Origin: an uncultured Oscillospiraceae bacterium
GTDB lineage: Bacteria > Bacillota > Clostridia > Oscillospirales > Oscillospiraceae
Reading direction: 5' to 3'
DNA: 17,614 nucleotides
NCBI GenBank assembly: GCA_934589835.1
Contig: CAKTOK010000034.1
Coordinates: forward strand, 1-17,614
In this document: one piece after another, positions 1-10,822 of the stretch
How the letters are laid out: each line of letters opens with the position of its first letter
Numbering within the stretch: position 1 is the first letter of the stretch
Notes under the pieces: model-generated
The model's database searches: none
What the model was told of the DNA's origin: nothing
Seen by the model: only the letters and a program-made list of their open reading frames with translations
Translations under genes and position numbers: made by a program

Positions 1-2753
1 CCCAGCTCGTCGCCGTTCTCGCGGGTAAAGACCTTGGTATCGATGACGATGCCGCTCTCGCCGTGAGGCACCTTCAGGGAGGTGTCGCGGACCTCGCGGG
101 CCTTCTCGCCGAAGATAGCCCGCAGCAGGCGCTCCTCCGCGGTGAGGTCGGTCTCGCCCTTGGGCGTGACCTTGCCCACCAGAATGTCGCCGGCATGGAC
201 CTCGGCGCCCACGCGGATGATGCCGCGCTCGTCCAGATCCTTCAGCGCCTCCTCGCCCACGTTGGAGATGTCGCGGGTGATCTCCTCGGGCCCCAGCTTG
301 GTGTCGCGGGCGTCGATCTCGTATTCCTCGATATGGATGGACGTGTACACGTCCTCCTTCACCAGCCGCTCGTTGAGCAGCACGGCGTCCTCGTAGTTGT
401 AGCCCTCCCACGTCATAAAGCCCACCAGAATGTTGCGGCCCAGGGCGATCTCGCCCTGATCGGTGGCGGGGCCGTCGGCCAGCACCGTGGGATCGTCGCC
501 GCCGTGGACCCGCTCGCCCACCGAGACGATGGGCTTCTGGTTGATGCAGGTGCCGTGGTTGGAGCGCAGGAACTTGATGAGCTTATAGTCCTTGGTCTCG
601 CCGCTGTCATAGCGGACGGACACGCTGGTGGCGTCCACCTTGGTCACCACGCCGTCGCCCTCGGCCAGCACGGCCACCTCGGAGTCCAGGCAGATCTTGT
701 GCTCCATGCCGGTGCCCACGATGGGGGCCTCCGGCTTCAGCAGGGGCACGGCCTGCCGCTGCATATTGGCGCCCATCAGCGCGCGGTTGGCGTCGTCGTT
801 GGGCAGGAAGGGGATCATAGCCGTGGCGATGGACACCATCATGCGGGGACTGACGTCGATAAAGTCCACGCTGTTGCGGGGGACCTCCACGATCTCGTCG
901 CGGTGGCGGCAGGTGATACGCTCGCGGGTCAGGCACCCGTTCTCGTCCACCGGCTCCGCCGCCTGTCCTACCACATACTGATCCTCCACATCGGCAGTCA
1001 TGTAGGTGATGTCGTCGGAGACGCGGCACGTCTCGTGGTCCACGGCGCGGAACGGCGCCTCGATAAAGCCGTACTCATTGATGCGGGCATAGGTGGCCAG
1101 ATAGGAGATCAGGCCGATGTTGGGGCCTTCCGGCGTCTCGATGGGGCACATACGGCCGTAGTGGCTGTAATGCACGTCCCGCACCTCCATGTTGGCGCGC
1201 TCGCGGCTCAGACCGCCGGGGCCCAGTGCGGACAGACGGCGCTTGTGGGTCAGCTCGGCCAGCGGGTTGGTCTGGTCCATGAACTGGCTCAGGGGGCTGG
1301 AGCCGAAGAACTCCTTGATGGCCGCGGTGACGGGCCGGATGTTGATGAGGCTCTGGGGCGTTACCACGTCCAGATCCTGAATGGTCATGCGCTCGCGGAT
1401 GACCCGCTCCATACGGGAAAAGCCGATGCGGAACTGGTTTTGCAGCAGCTCGCCCACACAGCGCAGGCGGCGGTTGCCCAGATGGTCGATGTCGTCCTTG
1501 GTCACAAGGCCGTGAGCCAGCGCGTTCATATAGTTGATGGATGCGAAGATGTCGTCCACGATGATGTGCTTGGGCGCCAGATCATCGGCGTGCAGCCGGC
1601 ACTGGGCGATGAGCTCCTCGCCGCTGTACTGGCCCAGCAGCTCCTGCAGCACGTCGTAGCGCACGCGCTCCTTGATGCCGCACTGCTCCCGCGGGTCGAA
1701 GTCCACATAGCGGGACATATCGCACATCTTGTTGGTAAAGATCTTCAGCGTCTCGCCGGACTCCAGCGCCACGGTGATCTCGTACACGCCCACGGCGTCC
1801 AGCTCGGCGCAGTCGGCGGCGGTCAGCACGTGGCCGTCCTCGAAGATGATCTCGCCGGTAGCGGGGTTCGCCACGGGCATCGCCAGCTTCTGGCCCTTGG
1901 CGCGGGACCAGATGGTCAGCTTCTTATTGAACTTGTACCGGCCCACCATGGACAGGTCGTAGCGGCGGGGATCGAAGAACAGACCCTGCAGCAGCGTCTC
2001 CGCGGAATCCACCGTGGGGGGCTCGCCGGGGCGCAGCTTGCGGTAGATCTCCAGCAGCGCCTCCTCGTAGGTCTTGCAGGTATCCTTCTCCAGCGTGGCC
2101 ACGATGCGGCGGTCATCGCCGAAGCGCTCCAGGATCTCGCCGTCGGTCTTCAGGCCCAGCGCGCGGATCAAACAGGTGATGGGCAGCTTGCGGTTCTTGT
2201 CGATCCGGACCCAGAACACCTCGCTGGTGTCCGTCTCATACTCCAGCCACGCGCCGCGGTAGGGGATCACGGTGCTGGTCAGCAGGGGCAGATCGGTCTT
2301 GAGATCGATCTCCTTGCCGTAGTACACACCGGGGGAACGGACGATCTGGCTGACCACCACGCGCTCGGCGCCGTTGATGACGAAGGTGCCGCCATGGGTC
2401 ATCAGCGGGAAATCGCCCATGAAGATCTCCTGCTCCTTGATCTCGCCCGTCTCCTTGTTGTGCAGACGGACCCGCACCTTCATGGGGGCGGCGTAGGTGG
2501 CGTCCCGCGCCTTGCACTCCTCCACGTCGTACTTGGGCTTCTCGTCCATGCTGTAATCAATGAAGCTCAGCTCCAGATTACCGGCATAGTCCTCGATGGA
2601 AGCCACGTCGGCAAATACCTCCCGCAGGCCGGTCTCCAGAAACCACCGATAGGATTTCTTCTGGATCTCCAGCAGGTTGGGCATTGCCATGACCTCTTCA
2701 TGACGGGCGAAGTTTTTCCGCAGCGTCTTGCCGTAGTACTTGTCCTTAGCCAT
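1..2753 (-). CDS. rpoB: RNA polymerase beta subunit, 3' end cut by window
   Basis: This is the beta subunit of DNA-dependent RNA polymerase. The reverse complement reads continuously from ATG at 2753 ([20 protein letters not shown]) to the window edge, giving about 917 residues; the C-terminal part (switch 3 and clamp anchor) lies outside. The rifampicin-binding region is at residues 482-513: [13 protein letters not shown], then [13 protein letters not shown]. The Asp, His and Ser at the main resistance positions (E. coli D516, H526, S531; here offset by -23) are wild type, so the protein should be rifampicin-sensitive as read. Other beta landmarks are GAERVVVSQ near the N-terminus, [13 protein letters not shown] and the WEGYNYEDA region. 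The start is set by family homology and an AAAGGCG ribosome site about 10 nt upstream. No rplJ or rplL gene precedes it, unlike the usual order; it has its own promoter instead. Confidence 0.98.
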   Translation of the reverse strand, partial: MAKDKYYGKTLRKNFARHEEVMAMPNLLEIQKKSYRWFLETGLREVFADVASIEDYAGNLELSFIDYSMDEKPKYDVEECKARDATYAAPMKVRVRLHNKETGEIKEQEIFMGDFPLMTHGGTFVINGAERVVVSQIVRSPGVYYGKEIDLKTDLPLLTSTVIPYRGAWLEYETDTSEVFWVRIDKNRKLPITCLIRALGLKTDGEILERFGDDRRIVATLEKDTCKTYEEALLEIYRKLRPGEPPTVDSAETLLQGLFFDPRRYDLSMVGRYKFNKKLTIWSRAKGQKLAMPVANPATGEIIFEDGHVLTAADCAELDAVGVYEITVALESGETLKIFTNKMCDMSRYVDFDPREQCGIKERVRYDVLQELLGQYSGEELIAQCRLHADDLAPKHIIVDDIFASINYMNALAHGLVTKDDIDHLGNRRLRCVGELLQNQFRIGFSRMERVIRERMTIQDLDVVTPQSLINIRPVTAAIKEFFGSSPLSQFMDQTNPLAELTHKRRLSALGPGGLSRERANMEVRDVHYSHYGRMCPIETPEGPNIGLISYLATYARINEYGFIEAPFRAVDHETCRVSDDITYMTADVEDQYVVGQAAEPVDENGCLTRERITCRHRDEIVEVPRNSVDFIDVSPRMMVSIATAMIPFLPNDDANRALMGANMQRQAVPLLKPEAPIVGTGMEHKICLDSEVAVLAEGDGVVTKVDATSVSVRYDSGETKDYKLIKFLRSNHGTCINQKPIVSVGERVHGGDDPTVLADGPATDQGEIALGRNILVGFMTWEGYNYEDAVLLNERLVKEDVYTSIHIEEYEIDARDTKLGPEEITRDISNVGEEALKDLDERGIIRVGAEVHAGDILVGKVTPKGETDLTAEERLLRAIFGEKAREVRDTSLKVPHGESGIVIDTKVFTRENGDEL

Positions 2754-2971
2754 TCAACGATCACGCCTTTCTTTTTGTTACTTTCTGTCGGGACTGCGCC
2801 CGCCCTCGCCGAAACCGGACACAGTCCCGGAGGGCGCTCCGGCGTCGGCACGCACGGACTTGTTGGCGCTTTTTGTGTCCATGCTCTTGTATTCCGCCGC
2901 CGGTGATGGTATACTGTGGTCAGATGAAAGTGGGGATGTGTTTGTGTCCATCCTCCCAATATAAGCGCTTC

Positions 2972-3000
2972 ATTATATCAAAATTTCCCCACGCTGTCAA
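2972..3000 (-). promoter_or_regulatory. Consensus sigma-A promoter for rpoB
   Basis: On the minus strand TTGACA (3000-2995) and TATAAT (2977-2972) are separated by exactly 17 nt, a perfect match to the housekeeping consensus. The predicted start near 2965 gives a leader of about 210 nt before the rpoB ATG. The leader contains a stem pairing 2790-2796 (GGGACTG) with 2822-2828 (CAGTCCC). That stem has no U-tract, so it is not a terminator. Confidence 0.9.
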
Positions 3001-3010
3001 GCGCTCTCCC

Positions 3011-3031
3011 GCGCCGGACGGCGCTTTTTTT
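3011..3031 (+). terminator. Short plus-strand terminator-like hairpin
   Basis: GCGCC (3011-3015) pairs with GGCGC (3020-3024) around GGAC, followed by seven T residues (3025-3031). It has the shape of a plus-strand intrinsic terminator, but no plus-strand gene feeds it. It lies just upstream of the rpoB -35 and might instead limit antisense or divergent transcription. The stem is short, so support is modest. Confidence 0.35.
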
Positions 3032-3047
3032 CTGCCCTCACCCTCCC

Positions 3048-3099
3048 CAGCACAAAAAAGGTGCCCAAAGCCGCTGGCTTTGGGCACCTTTTTGTGCTG
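3048..3099. terminator. Long bidirectional terminator hairpin
   Basis: The arms 3048-3072 and 3076-3099 pair over about 24 bp with one bulged A and a 3-nt loop. The core is GGTGCCCAAAGCC against GGCTTTGGGCACC, flanked by A-runs on one side and T-runs on the other, so it can work on both strands. On the minus strand it ends transcripts arriving from the c-di-GMP riboswitch promoter and insulates the rpoB promoter at 2972-3000. Confidence 0.85.
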
Positions 3100-3112
3100 C
3101 ACGTCCGCCGTC

Positions 3113-3231
3113 CGCATCCCTGCGGAGACCGTTCCGGCGCATACGCAGCCGCTCCGCTGGCCGGAGCCGCTGCGTACACGCCGGAGGGACCGCCTGCCGC
3201 ACGGGGGTGGTCTCTCCGGCTGAGGGATGTG
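3113..3231 (-). ncRNA. Candidate structured RNA downstream of c-di-GMP switch
   Basis: No convincing gene is seen here, but the pairing is dense. An outer stem (CATCCCT 3115-3121 with AGGGATG 3223-3229) encloses two hairpins. The first pairs 3142-3156 with 3162-3176 over 14 of 15 positions. The second pairs 3180-3191 with 3209-3220 over 11 of 12 positions. The result resembles a three-way junction. The stretch lies between the riboswitch terminator (ending 3286) and the terminator at 3048-3099, so read-through RNA would carry it whole. I do not recognise it as a known family. The strand is assigned only from the upstream promoter; it could also be a repeat element. Confidence 0.35.
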
Positions 3232-3285
3232 TACGTCTCTATAAAAAGGGGGGATAGAGTGCATTTCCTCGAAAAGCGCCGCGCG

Positions 3286-3344
3286 AAAAAAAGCAAAAGA
3301 CCGGCTGCAACAGGACACAGCTTCTGTGCCGATTGCAGCCGGTC
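3286..3344 (-). terminator. Intrinsic terminator of the c-di-GMP riboswitch
   Basis: Reading the minus strand, GACCGGCTGCAA (3344-3333) pairs with TTGCAGCCGGTC (3310-3299) over 12 perfect bp. A second small stem (CACAG/CTGTG) sits inside, and a U-rich run follows (3298-3286, TTTT GC TTTTTTT). The 5' arm is also the 3' strand of the upstream aptamer, so aptamer folding and terminator folding are mutually exclusive. It may additionally terminate read-through from the DHHW operon, which has no clear terminator of its own. Confidence 0.85.
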
Positions 3345-3420
3345 GATCATGCGGATAAGCTCCGTGCAGACACCTGGCTTTGCGTCCCGGCCTTTCGACC
3401 GGTTTGCCAAATCACTTTTC
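3330..3420 (-). promoter_or_regulatory. Cyclic di-GMP-I (GEMM-I) riboswitch aptamer
   Basis: The minus strand carries the GEMM-I core: GGCAAACC, a stem capped by CGAAAG, then GGGACGCAAAGCC (about 3408-3377). The 3' domain follows (AGGTGTCT, a CGGA/TCCG hairpin, then ATGATCGACCGGCTGC), matching the usual pattern of AUGrU-nGCCGGnUUGC. Closing pairs GATT (3413-3410) and AATC (3333-3330 area) form P1. The G before CAAACC fits c-di-GMP rather than the cGAMP variant, although this is inference from known binding residues. The terminator uses the aptamer's 3' strand, so ligand binding should prevent termination and act as an ON switch. Confidence 0.88.
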
Positions 3421-3430
3421 GATTGCCCCG

Positions 3431-3459
3431 ACTATACCACAGTACGAAGAAATTGTCAA
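3431..3459 (-). promoter_or_regulatory. Promoter of the c-di-GMP riboswitch transcript
   Basis: TTGACA (3459-3454) and TATAGT (3436-3431) with a 17-nt spacer lie on the minus strand. The predicted start near 3425 is only a few bases before the aptamer, so the switch has a dedicated promoter rather than only sitting in the trailer of the DHHW gene (stop at 3486). Confidence 0.85.
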
Positions 3460-3485
3460 GCGGCATCCGCCATCTCTCGATCCCT

Positions 3486-4817
3486 TCAGGACAGCGCACG
3501 GCTCTCCAGACTGCCGCACAGGCTCACCGCCGCCTGACAGTTGTTGAGGAACAGCGCGTCCGTCACGCCGTATTCCGCCACCAGAGACGCGGTGCTGCCG
3601 CTGTATTCGCGGATATCCACCGCCACGATCCGCTGGTAGTAGTCGATCATATACGGCACAAAGGCGTTGCCGTAGGACTCCTTGAACACCAGCAGCGTCC
3701 TGCCGTTTGTGTTGTCCGTGTCGATGACTGTCAGCGGCTGATCGCCGCACAGGAACATCCCCGCGTAGCCGCTGGTGCCGCCGTTCACCGCCGTCCCGTT
3801 GTAGGCAGTGCCGCCGCGGTAGTACACCATGGCGTACCCCGTGTGGGGATAGCGGGCCACCGAGTAGTCGGGGTTGGTCAACAGGCAGTCCGGCTTTCCG
3901 GCATAGCCGTACAGCGAGCCGACATAGCCGGTACGCAGGCTGGTTTCATAGCTGTCCAGCTCCCACGCCGTCAGGCCGTTGGCCGCGCAGTAGGCCGCCG
4001 ATGCGTAGTACGCTCCCAGACTGGTCCAGTGGTGATCCGTCCGGTAGAACAGATACTCGCCGCGGTGCTGCTCCATCTCGCCCATGGCGTCCACTGTGGC
4101 AACGGACGCATCCATCATCTCGTAGGTGGACTGAATAAAATCCCGAATGCTGTCGTGGGGGTCTGCGATGCTCGCCGGCGTCTCAAACGCGCAGTTCTTG
4201 GGCGTCAGCAGCGCCGATACACGGATCGCCGGATACGCCGCAGCAAAGCGGTTCACCACAGACGCATAGGCGCTGGAGCCGGTACTGTCCGGATAGAAGC
4301 ACTCCAATCCGTAGTCGCCGCACACCAGCACATAGTTGGAATAGTAGGCCTCCAGCGTATTGTGGTAGTGTCCCGTATTCTCCGTCTCCGGCACCAGCTC
4401 CGCCGTACCGTCGGACTCCGCGCCGCCGCTTCCGGCGGCGATGTGCTGCCGTCCGGCGGGCACGATCTGCTGCCCGCAGCGGCGGCACGCCCCGTCCTCA
4501 CCTACATCGTGGCCCAGTGCGGAGGCCATCACCGCGCCGCATACGGCGCAGACCTCGTCCTCCGTGCAGGTGGCCGCACCGCCGGAGGTGTGGGACAGCG
4601 CAGGGGTCAGCTCCGCCCCGCAGCGGGTGCAGACCTGCGCCGCGGCGCAGGTGGCCTCCGGCCCCGCCTCATGGCCCAGCGCAGGGGCCAGCTCCCTGCC
4701 GCACACCGTACAGACCGACGGCGTTGTGCAGGCGGCGGGCGCCGCCGCCTCGTGCCTGTGGCACCCCGTCAGCAGCAGCATTGCCGCCAGCAGGGCGCAT
4801 AAGATCGTTCTTTTCAT
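3486..4817 (-). CDS. DHHW-family lipoprotein with CxxCG repeats
   Basis: This is a 443-residue exported protein. It begins MKRTILCALLAAMLLLTGC, a lipoprotein signal with the lipidated Cys at 19. Residues 30-115 hold about three and a half tandem units of the form C-x5-VC-x2-CG-x9-GH, probably small metal-binding or structural modules. After a Gly/Glu linker, residues 150-443 match the DHHW family, an SGNH-hydrolase-like extracytoplasmic fold: TDHHWT at 260-265 and a late ESYGNAFVPYMIDYY-type motif. The family's substrate is not established; a role in cell-envelope polymer modification is inference. The start at 4817 has GAGGGAG upstream. The gene starts 29 nt after rlmD ends, so it is the last gene of the MBL-rlmD operon. 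No strong terminator follows before the riboswitch promoter. Confidence 0.88.
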   Translation of the reverse strand: MKRTILCALLAAMLLLTGCHRHEAAAPAACTTPSVCTVCGRELAPALGHEAGPEATCAAAQVCTRCGAELTPALSHTSGGAATCTEDEVCAVCGAVMASALGHDVGEDGACRRCGQQIVPAGRQHIAAGSGGAESDGTAELVPETENTGHYHNTLEAYYSNYVLVCGDYGLECFYPDSTGSSAYASVVNRFAAAYPAIRVSALLTPKNCAFETPASIADPHDSIRDFIQSTYEMMDASVATVDAMGEMEQHRGEYLFYRTDHHWTSLGAYYASAAYCAANGLTAWELDSYETSLRTGYVGSLYGYAGKPDCLLTNPDYSVARYPHTGYAMVYYRGGTAYNGTAVNGGTSGYAGMFLCGDQPLTVIDTDNTNGRTLLVFKESYGNAFVPYMIDYYQRIVAVDIREYSGSTASLVAEYGVTDALFLNNCQAAVSLCGSLESRALS

Positions 4818-4846
4818 ATCCCGTCCGCTCCCTCTCTCTGTGTGCG

Positions 4847-6190
4847 CTATTCCGCCTGCGGCTCCAGCAGCACCACGCTCTCCACGTTGGCCGTGCCCGG
4901 GAACATATCCACCGCCGCGGCCCGCACCGCCTGATATCCGCTTTCTCCGAACAGCTTCACATCCCGCGCCAGCGTGGCGGGGTCGCAGGAAACGTAGACG
5001 ATACGGCGGGGCGCCATCTCCGCGGCTGCGCGGATCACCTCGGGGGCCAGCCCCTTGCGGGGTGGGTCCACGCAGATCACATCCGGCCGCAGGCCCCGTC
5101 CCGCCAGCTCCGCCGCCGCAGCCGCCGCGTCGCCGCACAGGAACTCCACGTTTTCCACGCCGTTGCGCCGCGCATTCTCTCTGGCGTCCTCGATGGCCTC
5201 CGGTACGATCTCCGCGCCGATGACCCGCCTCGCGTGCCGCGCCATCACCTGCGTGATGGTGCCCGCCCCGCAGTACAGGTCCAGCACCGTCTCCCCGCCG
5301 GTGAGTCCGGCGAAGTCCGCCGCCCTGCGGTACAGCACCTCCGCCATCTCCCGATTCACCTGATAAAACGACGGTACGCTCAGCCGGAATGTCAGGCCGC
5401 ACAGGGTATCGGTCAGCACGTCCGCGCCCCACAGCGTCCGGTATTCCCGCCCCAGCACCGCGCCGCTGGTCTGGATGTTCACGCCCAGCACTACCCCCAC
5501 GGCCTCCGGCGCCGCCTGCCGCAGCAGCTCCACCAGCTCCCGTTCGTGAGGCAGCTGCCGCCCGTTGACGATGACGCACAGCAGCGACTGTCCGGCCCCG
5601 TTGGTCCGGACATACAGATAGCGCACCAGTCCCCGCCGCGTCCGCTCATCGTAGCAGCTGACGCCGTACCGCGCCAGATACGTCCGCAGGGCCTTTGCCG
5701 CCGCGTCCGCCTGAGGCTTCTGGATGAGGCACCGCTCCACCGGCACCACCTGATGGCTCCTGGCCTTATAAAAGCCCACGCTGCCGTCGGCCCCCACCGG
5801 ATACTGGCTCTTGTTCCGGTAGTGCAGCGGCTCTCCGCCGTCGATGCGCTCCACCGCCACGCTGCTGCCGCCGATGCGCCGCAGCGCATCCTGCACCCGC
5901 TGCCGCTTGGCGTCCAGCTCCTCCTGCCGGTCCATGTGCCGGAACTGGCAGCCGCCGCACCGGCCATAGTACGGGCAGTCCGGTGTCACCCGATGGGGCG
6001 ATGCCGCGTGGATCTTCACCGCCTTGCCGAAGGCGGCGTTTTTCAGCACCTTCAGGATGAGGATATCGCAGTCCTCGCCCCGCAGTGCGCCGTGGACGAA
6101 CACCGCCTGCCCGCCGATGCGGGCCACGCCCAGTCCCTCGGAGGTATACCCCTCGATGACCGCGCGGTAGATCTGATTCTTCTCCGGCAC
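4847..6190 (-). CDS. rlmD: 23S rRNA (uracil-5-)-methyltransferase, RlmD/RlmCD type
   Basis: This SAM-dependent enzyme makes 5-methyluridine in 23S rRNA. Residues 5-60 form a TRAM RNA-binding domain. Four cysteines for the [4Fe-4S] cluster are visible: C72, C78, C81 (CPYYGRCGGC) and C154. The SAM loop is VLDLYCGAGT (302-311), DPPRKG is at 375-380, and the catalytic cysteine is C402 in SCDPATLARD. At 447 residues it has normal length. The start is GTG at 6190, only 3 nt after the stop of the upstream MBL gene, with no strong ribosome site, so translational coupling is likely. Firmicute members (RlmCD) can modify both U747 and U1939; which positions this one modifies cannot be read from the sequence. 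Confidence 0.94.
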   Translation of the reverse strand: MPEKNQIYRAVIEGYTSEGLGVARIGGQAVFVHGALRGEDCDILILKVLKNAAFGKAVKIHAASPHRVTPDCPYYGRCGGCQFRHMDRQEELDAKRQRVQDALRRIGGSSVAVERIDGGEPLHYRNKSQYPVGADGSVGFYKARSHQVVPVERCLIQKPQADAAAKALRTYLARYGVSCYDERTRRGLVRYLYVRTNGAGQSLLCVIVNGRQLPHERELVELLRQAAPEAVGVVLGVNIQTSGAVLGREYRTLWGADVLTDTLCGLTFRLSVPSFYQVNREMAEVLYRRAADFAGLTGGETVLDLYCGAGTITQVMARHARRVIGAEIVPEAIEDARENARRNGVENVEFLCGDAAAAAAELAGRGLRPDVICVDPPRKGLAPEVIRAAAEMAPRRIVYVSCDPATLARDVKLFGESGYQAVRAAAVDMFPGTANVESVVLLEPQAE

Positions 6191-6193
6191 GGC

Positions 6194-7798
6194 TCAGAAC
6201 TCGAACTTGCTGATGATCTTGCTCAGCGCCTCGGCAAAGGCGGCCAGCGTCTTGTTGTCCCGCCCCTTGCTGCGGCGGATGAGGCCGGCCAGCATATCGC
6301 CCAGCTGCACCAGCTTCTGATAGGCGGGCGTGGCCTTGGGCGCGCCGTCGTAGGCGCGGGCCTTGCGCTCCGGCAGATAGCCGGCGGCCAGCTTCCTGTC
6401 GGCGATCAGGTCGTACTCCTCGGTGTACTGGGGCGCGTGGGCCGCGAAGCCCAGCCCCTTCACCGTCTCGGCAAACACCGGCGCTACCTCGCGGTCGCCG
6501 TGCACGATGAAGACGTGCTTCGTCTTCTCCGGCGTGAAATGCTTCACCCAGTCCACCAGGTGATCGTGGTCCGCATGGGAGCTGAGCCCCTGGAAGTTCA
6601 CGATCCTGGCCCGTACGGCGATTTCCTCGCCGAACAGCTTCACGCTCACCGCGCCGTCCAGCAGGTTCCGGCCCAGCGTGCCCGGGGACTGGAAGCCCAC
6701 GAACACCACGGCGCTGTCCGGCCGCCACAGGTTATACTTCAGATGGTGGCGGATACGGCCCGCATCGCACATGCCGCTGGCGGAGAGGATGACCTTGGGC
6801 GTCTTGTCCACGTTCAGCAGCTTGGACTCCTCCACCGTCTCCGTCAGGTGCAGGCCCGGGAAGCTGAACATATGGGTGCCGTCCTGCACCAGCGCCAGCG
6901 CATCCTCGTCCAGATAGCCCCGCAGGTCGCCGCAGAAGATGGTGGTGGCCTTCTTGGCCAGCGGACTGTCCACATACACGGGGAAGTCCTTGACGGACGT
7001 GACCAGTCCCTTGTCCTTGATCTCGCGGATGAAGTACAGCAGCTCCTGGGTGCGGCCCACCGCGAAGGCAGGGATCACCACGTTGCCGCCGCGTCCCAGC
7101 GTCTCGTCGATGATCTGAGCCAGCTGGTCGGTATAGCTCCACACCTCCGTGTGGTTGCGGTCGCCGTAGGTGGACTCCATCAGCACATAGTCCGCGTCCG
7201 TATAGAACTGGGGATCGCGGATGATGGGCTGATCCACGTTGCCGATATCGCCGGAGAATACGATGGTGCGGGTCTCGCCGCCCTCGCGGCACGTCAGCTT
7301 GATGCTGGCCGAGCCCAGCAGATGCCCGGCATCGATGAACTCCGCTGTCACGTCCTCCGTGACCTGCACCTGCCGGCCGTACTCGCAGGGCTGGATAAAC
7401 TCCCGCACCCGCATGGCGTCGGCCACGGTGTAGATGGGCTGCACCTCCGGCCGTCCGGCCCGCCTGTTCTTCCGGTTCTGATACTCCGCGTCCTGCTCCT
7501 GAATATGCGCGGAGTCCTGCAGCATGATGTCCAGCAGGTTCGCCGTCAGCCGCGTGGTGATGATGCGCCCCTCAAACCCGTTTTTGATGAGCATGGGGAT
7601 GCGGCCGGAGTGGTCGATGTGGGCATGGGTCACCAGCACCACGTCGATGCTGCCCGGATGGAAGGGCAGCACGGCGTTGTCGATCTCATCGCGCCCCTGC
7701 TGCAAGCCGCAGTCCACCAGGATCCTCTTTCCGTTGACCTCCAGACAATGGCAGCTGCCGGTAACGCACTGGTCAGCGCCGTAAAAGCTCAGCTTCAT
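6194..7798 (-). CDS. Beta-CASP metallo-beta-lactamase-fold RNase-like protein
   Basis: This 534-residue cytoplasmic metallohydrolase belongs to the CPSF73/YSH1-like beta-CASP group. Zinc ligands are visible as D29, the HAHIDH motif at 58-63, H159 ([10 protein letters not shown]) and D184 (FSGDIG). The beta-CASP motifs follow: E208 in ESTYGDR (motif A), GLSSHADHD (motif B) and FIVHGD (motif C). [14 protein letters not shown] is also typical. Relatives process or degrade RNA; the substrate here is unknown. The start at 7798 has AAGGAG 8 nt upstream and a promoter at 7830-7858. It leads a three-gene operon with rlmD, which fits an RNA-metabolism role. Confidence 0.92.
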   Translation of the reverse strand: MKLSFYGADQCVTGSCHCLEVNGKRILVDCGLQQGRDEIDNAVLPFHPGSIDVVLVTHAHIDHSGRIPMLIKNGFEGRIITTRLTANLLDIMLQDSAHIQEQDAEYQNRKNRRAGRPEVQPIYTVADAMRVREFIQPCEYGRQVQVTEDVTAEFIDAGHLLGSASIKLTCREGGETRTIVFSGDIGNVDQPIIRDPQFYTDADYVLMESTYGDRNHTEVWSYTDQLAQIIDETLGRGGNVVIPAFAVGRTQELLYFIREIKDKGLVTSVKDFPVYVDSPLAKKATTIFCGDLRGYLDEDALALVQDGTHMFSFPGLHLTETVEESKLLNVDKTPKVILSASGMCDAGRIRHHLKYNLWRPDSAVVFVGFQSPGTLGRNLLDGAVSVKLFGEEIAVRARIVNFQGLSSHADHDHLVDWVKHFTPEKTKHVFIVHGDREVAPVFAETVKGLGFAAHAPQYTEEYDLIADRKLAAGYLPERKARAYDGAPKATPAYQKLVQLGDMLAGLIRRSKGRDNKTLAAFAEALSKIISKFEF

Positions 7799-7829
7799 GG
7801 CGGAAACTCCTTTTCAAGTTAATATTGAG

Positions 7830-7858
7830 ATTATACCACAGCTTTCCGTCGTCAGCAA
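7830..7858 (-). promoter_or_regulatory. Promoter of the MBL-rlmD-DHHW operon
   Basis: TTGCTG (7858-7853) and TATAAT (7835-7830) lie on the minus strand with a 17-nt spacer ending TGTGG. The predicted start is roughly 25 nt before the ATG. It is divergent from the secA promoter, about 60 bp away. Confidence 0.82.
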
Positions 7859-7915
7859 CCGCAAACCGCGCGTCTTTGCCTGCCGGAGCCGCGCAAATTG
7901 TTCACAGAAATTCTT

Positions 7916-7944
7916 TTGCATTAGACAATCCGCTGTGCTATACT
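7916..7944 (+). promoter_or_regulatory. Promoter of secA
   Basis: TTGCAT (7916-7921) and TATACT (7939-7944) have a 17-nt spacer, and TGC directly before the -10 gives an extended -10. The leader to the ATG at 7999 is about 48 nt. Confidence 0.82.
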
Positions 7945-7998
7945 ATATCAGTATTATTTTGTGCAAATATTCTTTTACGCAGAAAGGATCCAAAATAT

Positions 7999-10743
<2,745 letters not shown>

Positions 10744-10771
10744 GCCCCCTTCAGGCGATACGGACAAAACA

Positions 10772-10801
10772 GGAGGGCGGCGGCATCAGCCGCCGCCCTC
10801 C
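10772..10801 (+). terminator. GC-rich hairpin after secA
   Basis: A 13-bp perfect stem (10772-10784 with 10789-10801) has loop ATCA. The following bases are CTGCTTTCTT, a weak U-tract, so termination may be partial and some secA transcripts could continue into pgeF. Confidence 0.6.
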
Positions 10802-10822
10802 CTGCTTTCTTAAGGAGGTCTT

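Noticed and set aside
63..2906. Plus-strand open frame of 947 residues
   Set aside because: It is antisense to rpoB; the His/Val/Leu/Gly-rich translation is a shadow of GC-rich codons, and the opposite strand reads a perfect RpoB.
3113..3231. 6S RNA
   Set aside because: The length and hairpin shape invited this, but I see no open-promoter-like central bubble, recognisable 6S ends or a dedicated promoter.
2920..3264. Minus-strand frame from ATG at 3264 as the riboswitch target gene
   Set aside because: The GAGG is only 2 nt from the ATG, the translation is Arg/Gly/Pro-rich, and it runs through the 3048-3099 terminator and the rpoB promoter.
2997..3410. 137-residue minus-strand frame starting MANRSKGRDAKPG
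   Set aside because: Its first codons translate the c-di-GMP aptamer itself and the rest crosses two terminators; it is RNA structure, not protein.
3330..3420. T-box or SAM riboswitch
   Set aside because: The GGCAAACC, CGAAAG and GGGACGCAAAGCC elements are diagnostic of GEMM-I; no T-box AGGGTGG motif or SAM core is present.
4517..7822. Plus-strand open frame of 1101 residues
   Set aside because: It is antisense to the MBL, rlmD and DHHW genes, has low-complexity composition and no family resemblance.
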